DNA of 64,000 nt from Peptoclostridium acidaminophilum DSM 3953 (GCF_000597865.1 NZ_CP007452.1:1-64000); one strand, 5' to 3'; positions 16,480-26,278 are shown, numbered from the stretch's first letter. Program-made: numbers and translations. The notes: a model not told the origin generated them from the sequence alone.

Positions 16480-16525
16480 TCTAAAGCATGCAGTTTTGAG
16501 GGTGCAAACCTTCAAAGAAAAGACA

Positions 16526-16642
<117 letters not shown>

Positions 16643-16786
16643 TAGTCTTTTTTTTATTTTTTGAAGAATTTAGAGGCATCAAATAAAACAATGAAAAGCC
16701 GGTCTTATGTCTCGTTTTGGATCGAATCCAAAGGAATAATTGGCCTTTAAATTTCGTTTTGTGATTTCCAATTGGCTTATGCACTC

Positions 16787-16841
16787 TGAAATCTGGAATT
16801 TTGAGAACTCGCTGCGCTCAGACACTCAAAATTCCAACGAT
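16787..16841. repeat. Long inverted repeat downstream of rRNA operon A
   Basis: GAAATC-T-GGAATTTTGAG pairs with CTCAAAATTCC-AAC-GATTTC (17 bp around an internal loop), with a central loop of AACTCGCTGCGCTCAGACA. A smaller hairpin TTTGGAT-CGA-ATCCAAA lies at 16716-16732. Apart from these and the terminator below, the 494 nt between 5S and the next gene hold nothing I recognise; a 137-codon open frame there has no credible start or similarity. Confidence 0.6.
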
Positions 16842-16946
16842 TTCATTCATGCATTTCTCCAGGAAATCAATCCAAACTCATTAAATCAGGCCTGCTTTAT
16901 TCCGTTTGGATTCTTGCCACGGATCAATCTAAAGCAACATATATTC

Positions 16947-16977
16947 AGCCGACTAAGCGTAGTCTGGCTTTTTTTAT
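16947..16977 (+). terminator. Terminator, probably of rRNA operon A
   Basis: AGCCGACTA-AGCG-TAGTCTGGCT hairpin (one bulge) followed by seven T. Confidence 0.75.
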
Positions 16978-17136
16978 ATAAAAAAAATTTACGCAGCTGG
17001 GGTGGAGAGGGAAAACCATCGCATATTGCAGAGTCAAAAGCCAACCCCTGTTCATACAAAAAAACAAATGCAGCTTCAGTAATGTATGGTATACTTGTTT
17101 TAAAGTATTTGAATGTGAGAGGATCAGGCACAGAAA

Positions 17137-17697
17137 ATGTATTCATTGAGTGAGCTTGAACAGCTGTGTAGGAAGTGTAAAAAATGCAGACTGTGGACAA
17201 CCAGAAAGAATGTAGTTTTTGGAGAAGGCGCTAAGAACGCTGATATAATGTTCATAGGAGAAGGACCTGGCGAGCAGGAGGATATGCTTGGAAGGCCTTT
17301 TGTTGGCAAGGCAGGGAAGTTGCTTGACAAGGGAATTGAAGCGCTTGGGCTTTCGCGGGAGAGCATATATATAGCTAACATAGTAAAATGCAGGCCACCA
17401 GGGAATAGAGTTCCAGAGAAAGACGAGGCAGATAGCTGTATTGAGTATCTAAGATGGCAGGTCAAGCTAATAGATCCCAAGGTTATAGTACTGCTGGGTT
17501 CGACAGCCGGAAGAAATATTCTGGGACAAGACTTTAGGATAACAAGGCAAAGAGGAACTTTATTCGAGCTTGGCAAATTCAAGATAGTTCCGACATATCA
17601 CCCGGCAGCGGTGCTCAGGGACGACATGAAGAAAGCTGATTTTTGGAGTGATTTGAAGCTTGCTATTAAAATATACGAGCAAATAAAAAACTGCTAA
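17137..17697 (+). CDS. Family 4 uracil-DNA glycosylase (Fe-S type)
   Basis: Removes uracil from DNA at the start of base-excision repair. The 186-aa product has motif GEGPGEQED (about 41-49), the PFVGKAGKLLD loop and the catalytic-loop segment HPAAVLR. Cysteines C14, C17, C85 and C101 match the four [4Fe-4S] ligands of family 4 enzymes. Its ribosome binding site (GAGAGGA) is somewhat distant from the ATG. The stop codon lies inside the following terminator stem. A paralogue lacking the cysteines lies 350 nt downstream. Confidence 0.93.
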   Translation: MYSLSELEQLCRKCKKCRLWTTRKNVVFGEGAKNADIMFIGEGPGEQEDMLGRPFVGKAGKLLDKGIEALGLSRESIYIANIVKCRPPGNRVPEKDEADSCIEYLRWQVKLIDPKVIVLLGSTAGRNILGQDFRITRQRGTLFELGKFKIVPTYHPAAVLRDDMKKADFWSDLKLAIKIYEQIKNC

Positions 17698-17716
17698 AAA
17701 TATAGCAGTTTTATTT
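17687..17716. terminator. Bidirectional terminator between udg and ferredoxin
   Basis: AAAACTGCTA (17687-17696) / TAGCAGTTTT (17703-17712) with T-rich flanks on both strands, serving two convergent genes. Confidence 0.8.
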
Positions 17717-17727
17717 TATACATTGAT

Positions 17728-17916
<189 letters not shown>

Positions 17917-18046
17917 TTAGTAAATTCAAACAATTAGATTATAATATGCCTTATTATTATATCCATAATTGATGGAGATAAAACAAAAAAAGAAACAAGG
18001 CTAAATTATTAAAGCAAATCACAGTTAGAATGAAATGGAGAGTTTA

Positions 18047-18616
18047 ATGGAAAAGCTTCTTGAAAGATGCATGGAATTATCAGATGGAGAAGAGTTTGTG
18101 TTTTCTGATGGGAGAATGGATTCGAGCATAATGCTAATAGGCGAGGCTCCTGGTGAAAACGAGGTAAAACTCAAAAGACCTTTCGTGGGAAAAGCTGGCA
18201 AGAATCTGGACGAGTTCATAAGTATGCTTGGAATTGAGAGAGATGACATGTATATAACGAATGCCGTGAAAATAAGGCCTCACAAACTTAGCCTAAAAAC
18301 CGGCAAAAGGATAAACAGGAGCCCAAGCAAGGCAGAGGTTGATAAATTCAGAGAATTGGTATTAGAGGAGATTAAGCTTATTACTCCTAAGATAATAGTA
18401 ACGCTTGGGAATACACCGCTTAAGCAGCTTCTGCAAAGAGATGTCAGGATAGGAGATGTGCATGGCATGCTTATGTATGTAGAGGTGGGGGATAAGACAT
18501 ATATGCTGTTTCCGCTATACCATCCGGCGTCGATAATATATAACAGGGATTTAAGACAAGTGTATATAGATGATTTAAGCAGGCTTAGGGAAGTAATACA
18601 TGGCCTTGGGATATAG
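18047..18616 (+). CDS. Uracil-DNA glycosylase superfamily protein lacking the Fe-S cysteines
   Basis: A 189-aa paralogue of the gene at 17137. It keeps GEAPGENE (motif 1), RPFVGKAGKNLDEF, the ITPKIIVTLGNTPLK block and the HPASII motif. All four family 4 cluster ligands are absent: the only cysteine is C8, and VKCRP is replaced by VKIRP. A basic insert TGKRINRSPS follows, which recalls the KRRIH loop of UdgX-type enzymes but lacks its histidine. Start is the ATG at 18047 with TGGAG just upstream; ATG at 18035 is possible. Activity is not certain. Confidence 0.75.
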   Translation: MEKLLERCMELSDGEEFVFSDGRMDSSIMLIGEAPGENEVKLKRPFVGKAGKNLDEFISMLGIERDDMYITNAVKIRPHKLSLKTGKRINRSPSKAEVDKFRELVLEEIKLITPKIIVTLGNTPLKQLLQRDVRIGDVHGMLMYVEVGDKTYMLFPLYHPASIIYNRDLRQVYIDDLSRLREVIHGLGI

Positions 18617-18617
18617 C

Positions 18618-18643
18618 TGTGTTTCAAGTGAGACACATTTTTG
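18618..18643 (+). terminator. Terminator before niaR
   Basis: TGTGTTTC-AAGT-GAGACACA hairpin followed by TTTTTGT. Confidence 0.6.
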
Positions 18644-18651
18644 TATTTTAT

Positions 18652-18680
18652 TTGCCGAATATGAAAAAGTTATATATAAT
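18652..18680 (+). promoter_or_regulatory. Promoter of niaR-nadABC
   Basis: TTGCCG (18652-18657), 17-nt spacer, TATAAT (18675-18680), 24 nt before the TTG start. NiaR may act here, but I could not identify an operator with confidence. Confidence 0.65.
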
Positions 18681-18703
18681 TTAATTGACTGGAGGTGTTT
18701 GGA

Positions 18704-19222
18704 TTGGATACCCATATGAGGAGAGAGCGGCTTGAAATGCTGCTCAAGGAGTCGAATGAGCCCATAACCGGTTCCAGACTTGCCAGTATATTTGATGTCA
18801 GCAGGCAAATAATAGTTGGAGACATAGCTATACTTAGGGCAAGGGGTCTTAATATAATAGCTACGCCTCAAGGGTATTTTATACCCGAAAAAAATGAGGA
18901 AGATATATTCAGAGATATTATTGTTTCAAGACATTTTACTTTTGATGAGCTTGAGGATGAGCTTTTAACTATAGTTGACAACGGCGGTAAGATTTTGGAT
19001 GTGATAGTAGACCACTCCGTATATGGAGAGCTTCGGGCTGTAATTAACATATCCTCAAGGAAAGATGCCGAGGAATTTATTGAGAGGCTTAAAGGAAATA
19101 AGGCCTTGCCGATGTCATCGCTTACAAACGGCATCCATCTCCACACAATAGAAACGAAGGACGAGAATACTTTTAATGGGATAGTGGAAAAACTAAAAAC
19201 AAAAGGATACTTATTAGTTTGA
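18704..19222 (+). CDS. niaR: Niacin-responsive transcriptional repressor NiaR (HTH + 3H domain)
   Basis: A 172-aa regulator with an N-terminal HTH_11 winged helix (RRERLEMLLKESNEPITGSR, ISRQ-like VSRQIIVGDIAIL) and a C-terminal 3H domain whose histidines are seen in VDHSVYGEL and GIHLHTIE. NiaR binds nicotinic acid and represses NAD synthesis and niacin uptake genes. Start is TTG at 18704, 8 nt after GGAGG. It is followed directly by nadABC, its expected targets, which suggests autoregulated control of the whole operon. Confidence 0.93.
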   Translation: MDTHMRRERLEMLLKESNEPITGSRLASIFDVSRQIIVGDIAILRARGLNIIATPQGYFIPEKNEEDIFRDIIVSRHFTFDELEDELLTIVDNGGKILDVIVDHSVYGELRAVINISSRKDAEEFIERLKGNKALPMSSLTNGIHLHTIETKDENTFNGIVEKLKTKGYLLV

Positions 19223-19273
19223 TTTTTTTTAAACGAAGGTGTCATGACAGATGATATTACAGGAGGGAAAAAA

Positions 19274-20194
19274 ATGAATGACATGCAAATGATTAAGGAG
19301 ATAGAAAAAATAAAAAAGGAAAAGAACATTAAAATATTTGCTCACAATTACCAAAATTTAGAGGTGCAGAGGGTTGCTGACTATCTCGGGGATTCCTTCT
19401 ATTTAAGTAAGCTTGCAGGCGAGGTTGACTGTGACGAGATAATTTTTTGCGGAGTCAGATTCATGGCAGAGACAGCCAAGATTATGTGTAGTGACAAGAA
19501 GGTTGTCCTTCCGGTAGAGGATGCAGAATGTCCTATGGCACACATGGTTAAGCCTCAAGAGGTTCTGGCATTCAAGAAGGAGCATCCTGAATTTAAAGTG
19601 GTGTCTTATGTGAATACGACTACAGAGCTCAAGGCTGTAAGCGATGTATGTGTAACATCATCTATAGCTGAAATAGTTATAAACAACATGGATGCACAAA
19701 ATATACTTTTTATACCGGATATGAACCTCGCAGATTATGTATCTAAGAGAGTTAAAGGCAAAAACATAATTTCATGGAACGGATACTGCCCGGTGCATGA
19801 CAAGGTAAGAAAAGATGAAATATTCGCTATGAGAAAAGAGTATAGCGGCTACGAGGTGCTCGTACATCCGGAATGTAGGAGAGAGGTGCTGCAGGAGGCT
19901 GATTTTGTTGGCTCAACATCTGCAATAATAAATTACGCCAAGAATTCAGCTGCACCTGGATTTATAATAGGAACAGAAACTGGAGTGCTCCATACGCTAA
20001 AGGCAGAAAATCCGAAAAAGGAATATGAGCTGCTTTCACCTTCGCTCATATGCTACAATATGAAAAAAACTACTCTTAGGGACGTTTACAATGCTGTTAC
20101 GGGAAAAGGCGGGCTTGTAATTGAACTTGATAAGGAGCTTGCAGAAAATGCGAAAAGAAGTCTGGACGAGATGGTAAGGCTCGCTTGTAATTAG
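19274..20194 (+). CDS. nadA: Quinolinate synthase NadA
   Basis: [4Fe-4S] enzyme that condenses iminoaspartate with dihydroxyacetone phosphate to quinolinate. It has 306 aa. The three expected cluster cysteines lie in FCGVRFMAETAK, WNGYCPVH and SLICYNMKK; the conserved AHNYQ segment is near the N terminus. AGGAGGG (19261-19267) sets the ATG at 19274; the open frame upstream to 19244 precedes the ribosome binding site. It is in an operon with nadB and nadC. Confidence 0.96.
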   Translation: MNDMQMIKEIEKIKKEKNIKIFAHNYQNLEVQRVADYLGDSFYLSKLAGEVDCDEIIFCGVRFMAETAKIMCSDKKVVLPVEDAECPMAHMVKPQEVLAFKKEHPEFKVVSYVNTTTELKAVSDVCVTSSIAEIVINNMDAQNILFIPDMNLADYVSKRVKGKNIISWNGYCPVHDKVRKDEIFAMRKEYSGYEVLVHPECRREVLQEADFVGSTSAIINYAKNSAAPGFIIGTETGVLHTLKAENPKKEYELLSPSLICYNMKKTTLRDVYNAVTGKGGLVIELDKELAENAKRSLDEMVRLACN

Positions 20195-20236
20195 TAATAT
20201 CAGCAGTTGAATATATAGTAACCGAGGTGACATTTT

Positions 20237-21685
20237 GTGTATTACGATATTATAGTGGTTGGAAGTGGGATTGCAGGGTTATACTCTTGCATAAATGCGC
20301 CAAAGGATACGAGTGTTCTGCTCATATCAAAATCGGACTTTTTAAACAGCAACACATATCTGGCCCAGGGAGGCATTGCCTGCGTGCTTTCGGAGAAGGA
20401 CAGTTTTAAAAGCCATATAGACGATACAGTAAGGGCAGGCAGATATGAAAACGACATAGAGGCAGTCAAGCTTATGGTTACTGAAGGGCCGCTGGATGTA
20501 AAAAGACTCAGCACCATGGGGGTTGAGTTTGACAAGGAAGACGGCGGTGAACTCAAAATGACTCTCGAGGGAGGGCACTCTGCAAGAAGGATAGTCCACC
20601 ACAGCGACTCCACAGGCAGAGAGATAGCTGAAAAACTCCTGGAGAGTGCCAGAAAGGAAATCAATATTTCGCTTGCCGAGAACACATTTGTCTATGATAT
20701 AAAAAAGATAGACGACATGTTCGCGGTCTTTGTGCTGGGCAAGAATGGCAAGCGAGATGCATACTTTGCGTCTAATGTGGTGCTAGCCACTGGAGGCATA
20801 GGCAAGATATATAAATACACGACAAATTCATCCATAGCAACGGGTGATGGAATAGTGCTGGCAAAAAGGCTAGGGGCAAATATCAAAAACTTAAGTTATA
20901 TACAGTTCCATCCTACGGCGCTTGCTATAGGAGAAGGCGAGAGGGTGCTGGTTTCCGAGGCAGTAAGGGGCGAAGGAGCATATTTGCTCAATGAAAAAGG
21001 CGAGAGGTTCATGCACAAGTACCATGATATGGGGGAGCTTGCTCCTAGAGACGTGGTGTGCAGGGGCATACTCGAGGAAGTGAAAATCCAGGGAAGCGAG
21101 AACATATACCTTGACATAACCTACAAGGACTCTGATTTTGTCAGGAACAGATTCCCTTATATATATGAAAAATGCATGGAGGCCGGAATAGACATAACAA
21201 AAGACCGGATACCGGTTTTCCCTTGTCAGCACTATCTAATGGGTGGTATACATGTAGACTTCAATTCCAATACGGGAATTAAGGGTCTTTACGCTGCAGG
21301 AGAGTGCTCGAATACTGGAGTCCACGGCAAAAACAGGCTTGCGAGCAATTCGCTTCTTGAGGCAATGGTATTTTCAAGAAGGGCTGCGATAAACATAGAC
21401 ATACAAAACCACAGCTACAAGATGATAGATGCCGATATAAGGCGCGAGGGGACCTCTCTGATTGAACCGTCAATAAAAGAAGAGATAAGGGATATAATGC
21501 AGAAGGCGTATTTTGTTGTGCCCGATATGGGAATGATAGCCAAAGGGCTTTCAAGACTCGGAGAAATGATAAAGGGTATTGAAGCGTCAAGCTACATCAA
21601 GGACAAGGAATATTACGAAACTTTCAACATGGCATGCGTTTCAAAAATGGTTCTGGAGGATATACAAAAAAATGGACAAGCTTAA
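20237..21685 (+). CDS. nadB: L-aspartate oxidase NadB
   Basis: FAD enzyme that oxidises L-aspartate to iminoaspartate, the NadA substrate. The 482-aa product has the dinucleotide-binding GSGIAGLYS near residue 10, the LAQGGIA flavin segment, the HHSDSTGREI active-site region and HGKNRLASNSLLEA. GTG start at 20237 behind GAGGTG. In an anaerobe fumarate rather than oxygen is the likely electron acceptor (known for the family). It overlaps nadC by 14 nt. Confidence 0.96.
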   Translation: MYYDIIVVGSGIAGLYSCINAPKDTSVLLISKSDFLNSNTYLAQGGIACVLSEKDSFKSHIDDTVRAGRYENDIEAVKLMVTEGPLDVKRLSTMGVEFDKEDGGELKMTLEGGHSARRIVHHSDSTGREIAEKLLESARKEINISLAENTFVYDIKKIDDMFAVFVLGKNGKRDAYFASNVVLATGGIGKIYKYTTNSSIATGDGIVLAKRLGANIKNLSYIQFHPTALAIGEGERVLVSEAVRGEGAYLLNEKGERFMHKYHDMGELAPRDVVCRGILEEVKIQGSENIYLDITYKDSDFVRNRFPYIYEKCMEAGIDITKDRIPVFPCQHYLMGGIHVDFNSNTGIKGLYAAGECSNTGVHGKNRLASNSLLEAMVFSRRAAINIDIQNHSYKMIDADIRREGTSLIEPSIKEEIRDIMQKAYFVVPDMGMIAKGLSRLGEMIKGIEASSYIKDKEYYETFNMACVSKMVLEDIQKNGQA

Positions 21686-22517
21686 TATGATAATGGTGGA
21701 GAGACTCATAAAGGCGGCAATTGAAGAGGATATAAACTACTTTGACATAACCACGGACAATCTTATAGGCGAGCAGCAAGTGTCTGAAGCCATAATGCTC
21801 GCGAAAGAAGATGGCGTGATTTGCGGCATGGGAATAGCCGCCAGAGTATTTGGTATTCTCGATGAAAACGTGGTGTTTGAAAAGCTAAAGCAGGATGGTG
21901 ATAAGGTCTGCAGGGGCGATATAATAGCCAGGATAAGCGGAAGCACAAGAGCCATACTAAAAGGCGAGAGAACGGCGTTAAATATCGTGCAGAGACTTTC
22001 AGGCATAGCTACTAAGACTTATGGCTTTGCAGAAAAGGTTAAAGGCTATGACGTTAAAATAGTAGATACCAGAAAAACAACACCTACGCTCAGATTCTTG
22101 GAAAAGTATGCAGTAAGATGCGGCGGAGGCTACAACCACAGATACAACCTGTCTCATTCAGTGATGCTAAAGGATAACCACATAGACGCTTGCGGCGGGA
22201 TAAAGCAGGCCGTAGAAATGATAAAAAGAAAAATAGGCCATACTGAAAAGATAGAAGTCGAAGTCAGAAATCTAGAGGAGATGAGGGAGGCGCTTGAAGC
22301 CTGCGCTGACATAATAATGCTCGACAACATGGGAACAGATGATATGAAGGCAGCAGTAGATTTGAACAAGGCCGCGGCAAGAAGAGCTGTAATAGAGGCA
22401 TCCGGGAATGTCGACGAGAGCAATGTGGCTGCATATGCTGCCACAGGTGTGGACGTAATATCGGTTGGAGGTCTTACTCACTCATTCAAGTCTTTGGACA
22501 TATCACTGAAGCTTTAG
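21672..22517 (+). CDS. nadC: Nicotinate-nucleotide pyrophosphorylase (carboxylating) NadC
   Basis: Converts quinolinate and PRPP to nicotinate mononucleotide. The 281-aa product has the type II PRTase signature: GERTALNIVQRLSGIAT, VDTRKTTPTLR, CGGGYNHRYNLSH and the C-terminal SVGGLTHS. The frame is open from 21579, but CTGGAGGA (21654-21661) fits the ATG at 21672, inside the end of nadB, so translation is probably coupled. Last gene of the NAD operon; a terminator follows. Confidence 0.96.
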   Translation: MDKLNMIMVERLIKAAIEEDINYFDITTDNLIGEQQVSEAIMLAKEDGVICGMGIAARVFGILDENVVFEKLKQDGDKVCRGDIIARISGSTRAILKGERTALNIVQRLSGIATKTYGFAEKVKGYDVKIVDTRKTTPTLRFLEKYAVRCGGGYNHRYNLSHSVMLKDNHIDACGGIKQAVEMIKRKIGHTEKIEVEVRNLEEMREALEACADIIMLDNMGTDDMKAAVDLNKAAARRAVIEASGNVDESNVAAYAATGVDVISVGGLTHSFKSLDISLKL

Positions 22518-22520
22518 TGA

Positions 22521-22549
22521 AAAACCCTGAGAAATCAGGGTTTTTTTAT
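22521..22549 (+). terminator. Terminator of the nad operon
   Basis: AAAACCCTGA-GAAA-TCAGGGTTTT with a seven-T run. Confidence 0.92.
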
Positions 22550-22661
22550 ATATAGTTTTTTTATTAGATTAGAGTTAAAGTGGTATAATAATATATATTG
22601 ATATATTTTAAATTTATATAGATACAATTAAAAGCTTAAATAAATATAAGGAGGGCTTGCA

Positions 22662-25442
22662 GTGAATGGTGGCATAAAAAAGACAGTAGTTGCAGTTGCA
22701 GTTGTATTAGCCGTAGTTATAGTGCTTTCCTTTTCAAATGTAATCGGATTTCTGGCTGATTACAACTGGTTCAAGGAGGTAGGATACACCTCGGTATACT
22801 TAAGGCAGGTGTTTGCAAAGCTTATAGTGGGAACCCCAATATTTGCAGTGCTTATGGCGTTCATATTTTTGTATCTTATTGGCATAAAAAAGAGCTATTA
22901 TAGCCACATGAATATAGTGCCGGAAAACAGCCATGAAAAGAAAATAAATGGCATCATACTGCTTTTTTCTGGAGCTATGGGATTTGCATACAGCTTCAGC
23001 CTGGCCTCGAAGTTTTGGATTGAGATGCTAAGGTTTACAAACTCAACTTCATTCAATATTAAAGACCCAATATTTTCAAAGGATGTGGGTTTTTATGTAT
23101 TCAAGCTTCCGCTCATAAATGAAATATTTAATTCGCTTATAGGATTTTTGGTTTTCCTGCTGTTTATAACAGTGATATTCTACTTCATACTCGTAAGCGA
23201 TGAGGCAAGCAAGGGTCAAAGGACGTTTGAAAAGGACATAGATCTGGATGTTAGAAGGTTCAGGAACATAGCTTCAACTCCAATGCAGCTTTTCACGCTT
23301 GCTATGAACCAGATTGTAACAATAGCGGTTGTATTCTTCATGATTGTTGCTTTAAGGAATTACCTTGATACGTTCAATTTGCTGTATTCTTCAAGAGGTG
23401 CGGCATACGGCGCCAGCTATACTGACATAAAAATCACGCTTTGGGTCTATAGGGTGCAGATGATTCTTGCTCTTGTGTCTGCCGGAGTAATTGTCTATGC
23501 ATATATGAAGAAAAAATTAAAGCTTGCGCTTGTAGCTCCGGTGATAATGATAGCTGTAGCTCTTGTATCAGCAGGGGTTGAGAATCTGGTTCAAAATTTC
23601 ATAGTGTCCCCGAATGAGCTCGCCAAGGAAAGGGAGTATATAAAGCACAGCATAAAGTATACACAGCTTGCATACAGCCTTGACAAGATAGTTGAAAAGG
23701 ACTTTGCGGCTGAGCAGAATCTGGATGCGCAAAAGATAACCGACAACAATCAGACTATAAAAAATATAAGCGTAAACGACCAAGGCCCTGTAAAGGATGT
23801 TTTTAAGCAGATACAGGGAATAAGGACGTACTACAAGTTTAATGATATAGACGTGGACAGATACACCATAGGAAATGAAACGCGGCAGGTTTTCATAGCG
23901 GCAAGGGAGCTTGACAGCGAAAGCCTTCAGTCAAAGACGTGGCTTAATGAGCATATAAAGTATACGCATGGCTATGGCATAGTAATGGCGCCAGTGAATG
24001 AGGTGACTCCAAGCGGCCAGCCGAATCTTTTTCTCAAAAACATACCACCTGTGTCTTCTGTGGGAGGAATCGAAGTTAAAAGGCCGGAGATATACTTTGG
24101 AGAGGTGGCCAGCGGATATATAGTTGTGGGCACATCAGAAAAGGAATTCGACTATCCTAAAGGCGATACTAACGCATTTACTGAATATGAAGGCAAGGCG
24201 GGGATAAACCTTGGTTTTTTCAGGAGGCTGCTGTACTCGATAGATCAAAAGAGCTTTAAGCTGCTTGTATCTGCAGGTATCGATTCCAACAGCAAAATAA
24301 TACTCCATAGAAACATAGCAGACAGGGTCAACAAGATAGCACCTTTCATGCAGTTTGATCAGGATCCGTACATGGTGCTTTCTGATGAGGGCAGGCTTTA
24401 CTGGATAATGGACGGTTATACGCTGTCAGACAGATATCCGTACTCAGAGCCTTTTGACAAGAGTCGCCTTAACTACATCAGAAACTCGTGCAAGGTAGTA
24501 GTTGACGCATATAATGGCGATGTTGACTTCTACATTGTAGATGAGAGTGACCCCATTGTTAACACTTATTCAAAGATATTCAAGGGGCTTTTTAAGAGCT
24601 TTGACGATATGCCTGCTGATTTGAGGGCGCACGTAAGATATCCAAAGACATACTTCAATATCCAGGCCACAATGTATCAGGACTACCATATGAATGATGC
24701 CGAGGTGTTCTACAACAAGGAGGACAGATGGCAAATAGCCAGAGAGACCTTTGAAAATCAAGAAGAGCCTGTAATTATGGAACCATCGTATACAACATTC
24801 AAGCTGCCGGGAGATGAAAAGGCTGAATTTCTGCTGAGTATACCGTACACTCCAAAGCAGAAGCAAAACATGGTTTCGCTGCTTGTTGTCAAGAACGACG
24901 GGGACAGTTACGGCGAGATTATAGACTACAGTTTCCCTAAAAACAAGAATATACTTGGACCCTACCAGGTTGAATCGAAGATAGAAAACCAGCCTGAGAT
25001 ATCAGAAAAACTCACGCAATGGGGTACAGGCGGTTCCAAGGTAATAAGAGGACACCTGAGTACAATACCTATCGAAAACTCAATATTATATGTGGAGCCA
25101 CTTTACATCAAGTCAGACACGCAAGACAGCATACCAGAGGTTAAGCGGATAATTGTGGCGTATGGTGACAAGGTTGTAATGGCGGAAACACTTGAAAAGG
25201 CGCTTAGCCAGATGTTCGGCATTGAAGGAGCAGAGCAGGCAGGCGCAGAAGAGCGCCAGCCTACTGAGGCTGCCGGAGATGAAATATCAGGCGATCTTGC
25301 CAGCCTGGCAGGCAAGGCGGCAGAGCTTTATGAGGCTGCGCAAAATGCGCTCAAAGAGGGAAGCTGGGCAGATTATGGAAGATATATAGAAGAGCTCGGC
25401 GGCGTAATTGAGAAGATAAAGCAGTACGAGGAGAATCAATAG
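22662..25442 (+). CDS. UPF0182 family integral membrane protein
   Basis: A 926-aa protein of the UPF0182/COG1615 family, function unknown. About seven membrane helices occupy the first 300 residues (first at about 8-28, then a WFKEVGYTSVY loop typical of the family). A large extracytoplasmic domain follows, ending in an Ala/Glu-rich helical tail. GTG start at 22662 with AAGGAGG 8 nt upstream; a TATAAT at 22584-22589 may be its -10 box. An mscS gene follows 29 nt later, suggesting co-transcription. Confidence 0.88.
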   Translation: MNGGIKKTVVAVAVVLAVVIVLSFSNVIGFLADYNWFKEVGYTSVYLRQVFAKLIVGTPIFAVLMAFIFLYLIGIKKSYYSHMNIVPENSHEKKINGIILLFSGAMGFAYSFSLASKFWIEMLRFTNSTSFNIKDPIFSKDVGFYVFKLPLINEIFNSLIGFLVFLLFITVIFYFILVSDEASKGQRTFEKDIDLDVRRFRNIASTPMQLFTLAMNQIVTIAVVFFMIVALRNYLDTFNLLYSSRGAAYGASYTDIKITLWVYRVQMILALVSAGVIVYAYMKKKLKLALVAPVIMIAVALVSAGVENLVQNFIVSPNELAKEREYIKHSIKYTQLAYSLDKIVEKDFAAEQNLDAQKITDNNQTIKNISVNDQGPVKDVFKQIQGIRTYYKFNDIDVDRYTIGNETRQVFIAARELDSESLQSKTWLNEHIKYTHGYGIVMAPVNEVTPSGQPNLFLKNIPPVSSVGGIEVKRPEIYFGEVASGYIVVGTSEKEFDYPKGDTNAFTEYEGKAGINLGFFRRLLYSIDQKSFKLLVSAGIDSNSKIILHRNIADRVNKIAPFMQFDQDPYMVLSDEGRLYWIMDGYTLSDRYPYSEPFDKSRLNYIRNSCKVVVDAYNGDVDFYIVDESDPIVNTYSKIFKGLFKSFDDMPADLRAHVRYPKTYFNIQATMYQDYHMNDAEVFYNKEDRWQIARETFENQEEPVIMEPSYTTFKLPGDEKAEFLLSIPYTPKQKQNMVSLLVVKNDGDSYGEIIDYSFPKNKNILGPYQVESKIENQPEISEKLTQWGTGGSKVIRGHLSTIPIENSILYVEPLYIKSDTQDSIPEVKRIIVAYGDKVVMAETLEKALSQMFGIEGAEQAGAEERQPTEAAGDEISGDLASLAGKAAELYEAAQNALKEGSWADYGRYIEELGGVIEKIKQYEENQ

Positions 25443-25471
25443 AACAGTTTATTTAGTAAGGGGGATGTAAT

Positions 25472-26278
25472 GTGGATTATATCAGAGCAATAGACGCTTT
25501 TCTCAAGCAAAACGGCATAGATTTTCTATATTCATTTATAATCCTCGTGATTGGAATATATGCTGCAAGAAAGACAAAAAAGATAGCCAAACGATTTTTC
25601 ACTAAGACAAAGATGGAGCCGTCGCTTATAGGATTTTTTTCACAGCTCATATACGTGCTAATGATAATTTTTGTGGCCGTGATTGTGCTTGAAAAGATGG
25701 GACTAAAGACCACATCATTCATAACTGTGCTTGGAGCAGCAGGCCTTGCCATAGGCCTTGCGCTCCAAGGCTCACTTTCAAATTTTGCCGCCGGCGTGCT
25801 TATACTGATTTTCAAGCCGTTTGCGGTGGGTGATTATATTGAGGGTTCAGGAGCTAAGGGGACTGTTTATGAAATACAGCTCTTAAGCACGGTGCTTAAG
25901 GCTTTCGGTAACGAATCGATAATAGTTCCAAATTCAAAGCTGATTAATGAAAATGTCATAAACTACAGCAAGGCGAAAAAGAGAAGACTTGAAATAAAGG
26001 TGGGAATATCCTACCAAAGCGATATAAAAAACACGAGGGAAGTGCTGCTTGGCATAGCTTCCAGCGATAGCCGGGTTGATTTGGAGCCGCAGCCGGAGGT
26101 TGTGATTGCCGATTTTTCGCCCGCTGCAATCAACATGTCCTTGAGGGTATGGACTGACAATGAGCATTATTGGGATGTTTATTTCAGTGCTATGGAGCAC
26201 ATAAGGGAAGAATTTGAAAAGAAATGCATAGAGCTGCCTGTTGCACAAAATCTTGCATACTTTAATAAGCAGGCTTAG
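25472..26278 (+). CDS. mscS: Small-conductance mechanosensitive channel MscS
   Basis: A 268-aa MscS-type channel that opens under membrane tension to release solutes in hypoosmotic shock. Three N-terminal helices are seen; TM3 carries the glycine/alanine-rich pore helix VLGAAGLAIGLALQGSLSNF, followed by the beta domain (FAVGDYIEGSGAKGTV) and the C-terminal alpha/beta cage. GTG start at 25472 behind AGGGGG. It probably shares the transcript of the UPF0182 gene. Confidence 0.93.
   Translation: MDYIRAIDAFLKQNGIDFLYSFIILVIGIYAARKTKKIAKRFFTKTKMEPSLIGFFSQLIYVLMIIFVAVIVLEKMGLKTTSFITVLGAAGLAIGLALQGSLSNFAAGVLILIFKPFAVGDYIEGSGAKGTVYEIQLLSTVLKAFGNESIIVPNSKLINENVINYSKAKKRRLEIKVGISYQSDIKNTREVLLGIASSDSRVDLEPQPEVVIADFSPAAINMSLRVWTDNEHYWDVYFSAMEHIREEFEKKCIELPVAQNLAYFNKQA

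Noticed and set aside
16740-17153. 137-codon plus-strand frame after rRNA operon A
   Set aside because: No ribosome binding site, runs through the inverted repeats, the terminator and into the udg start; no recognisable similarity.
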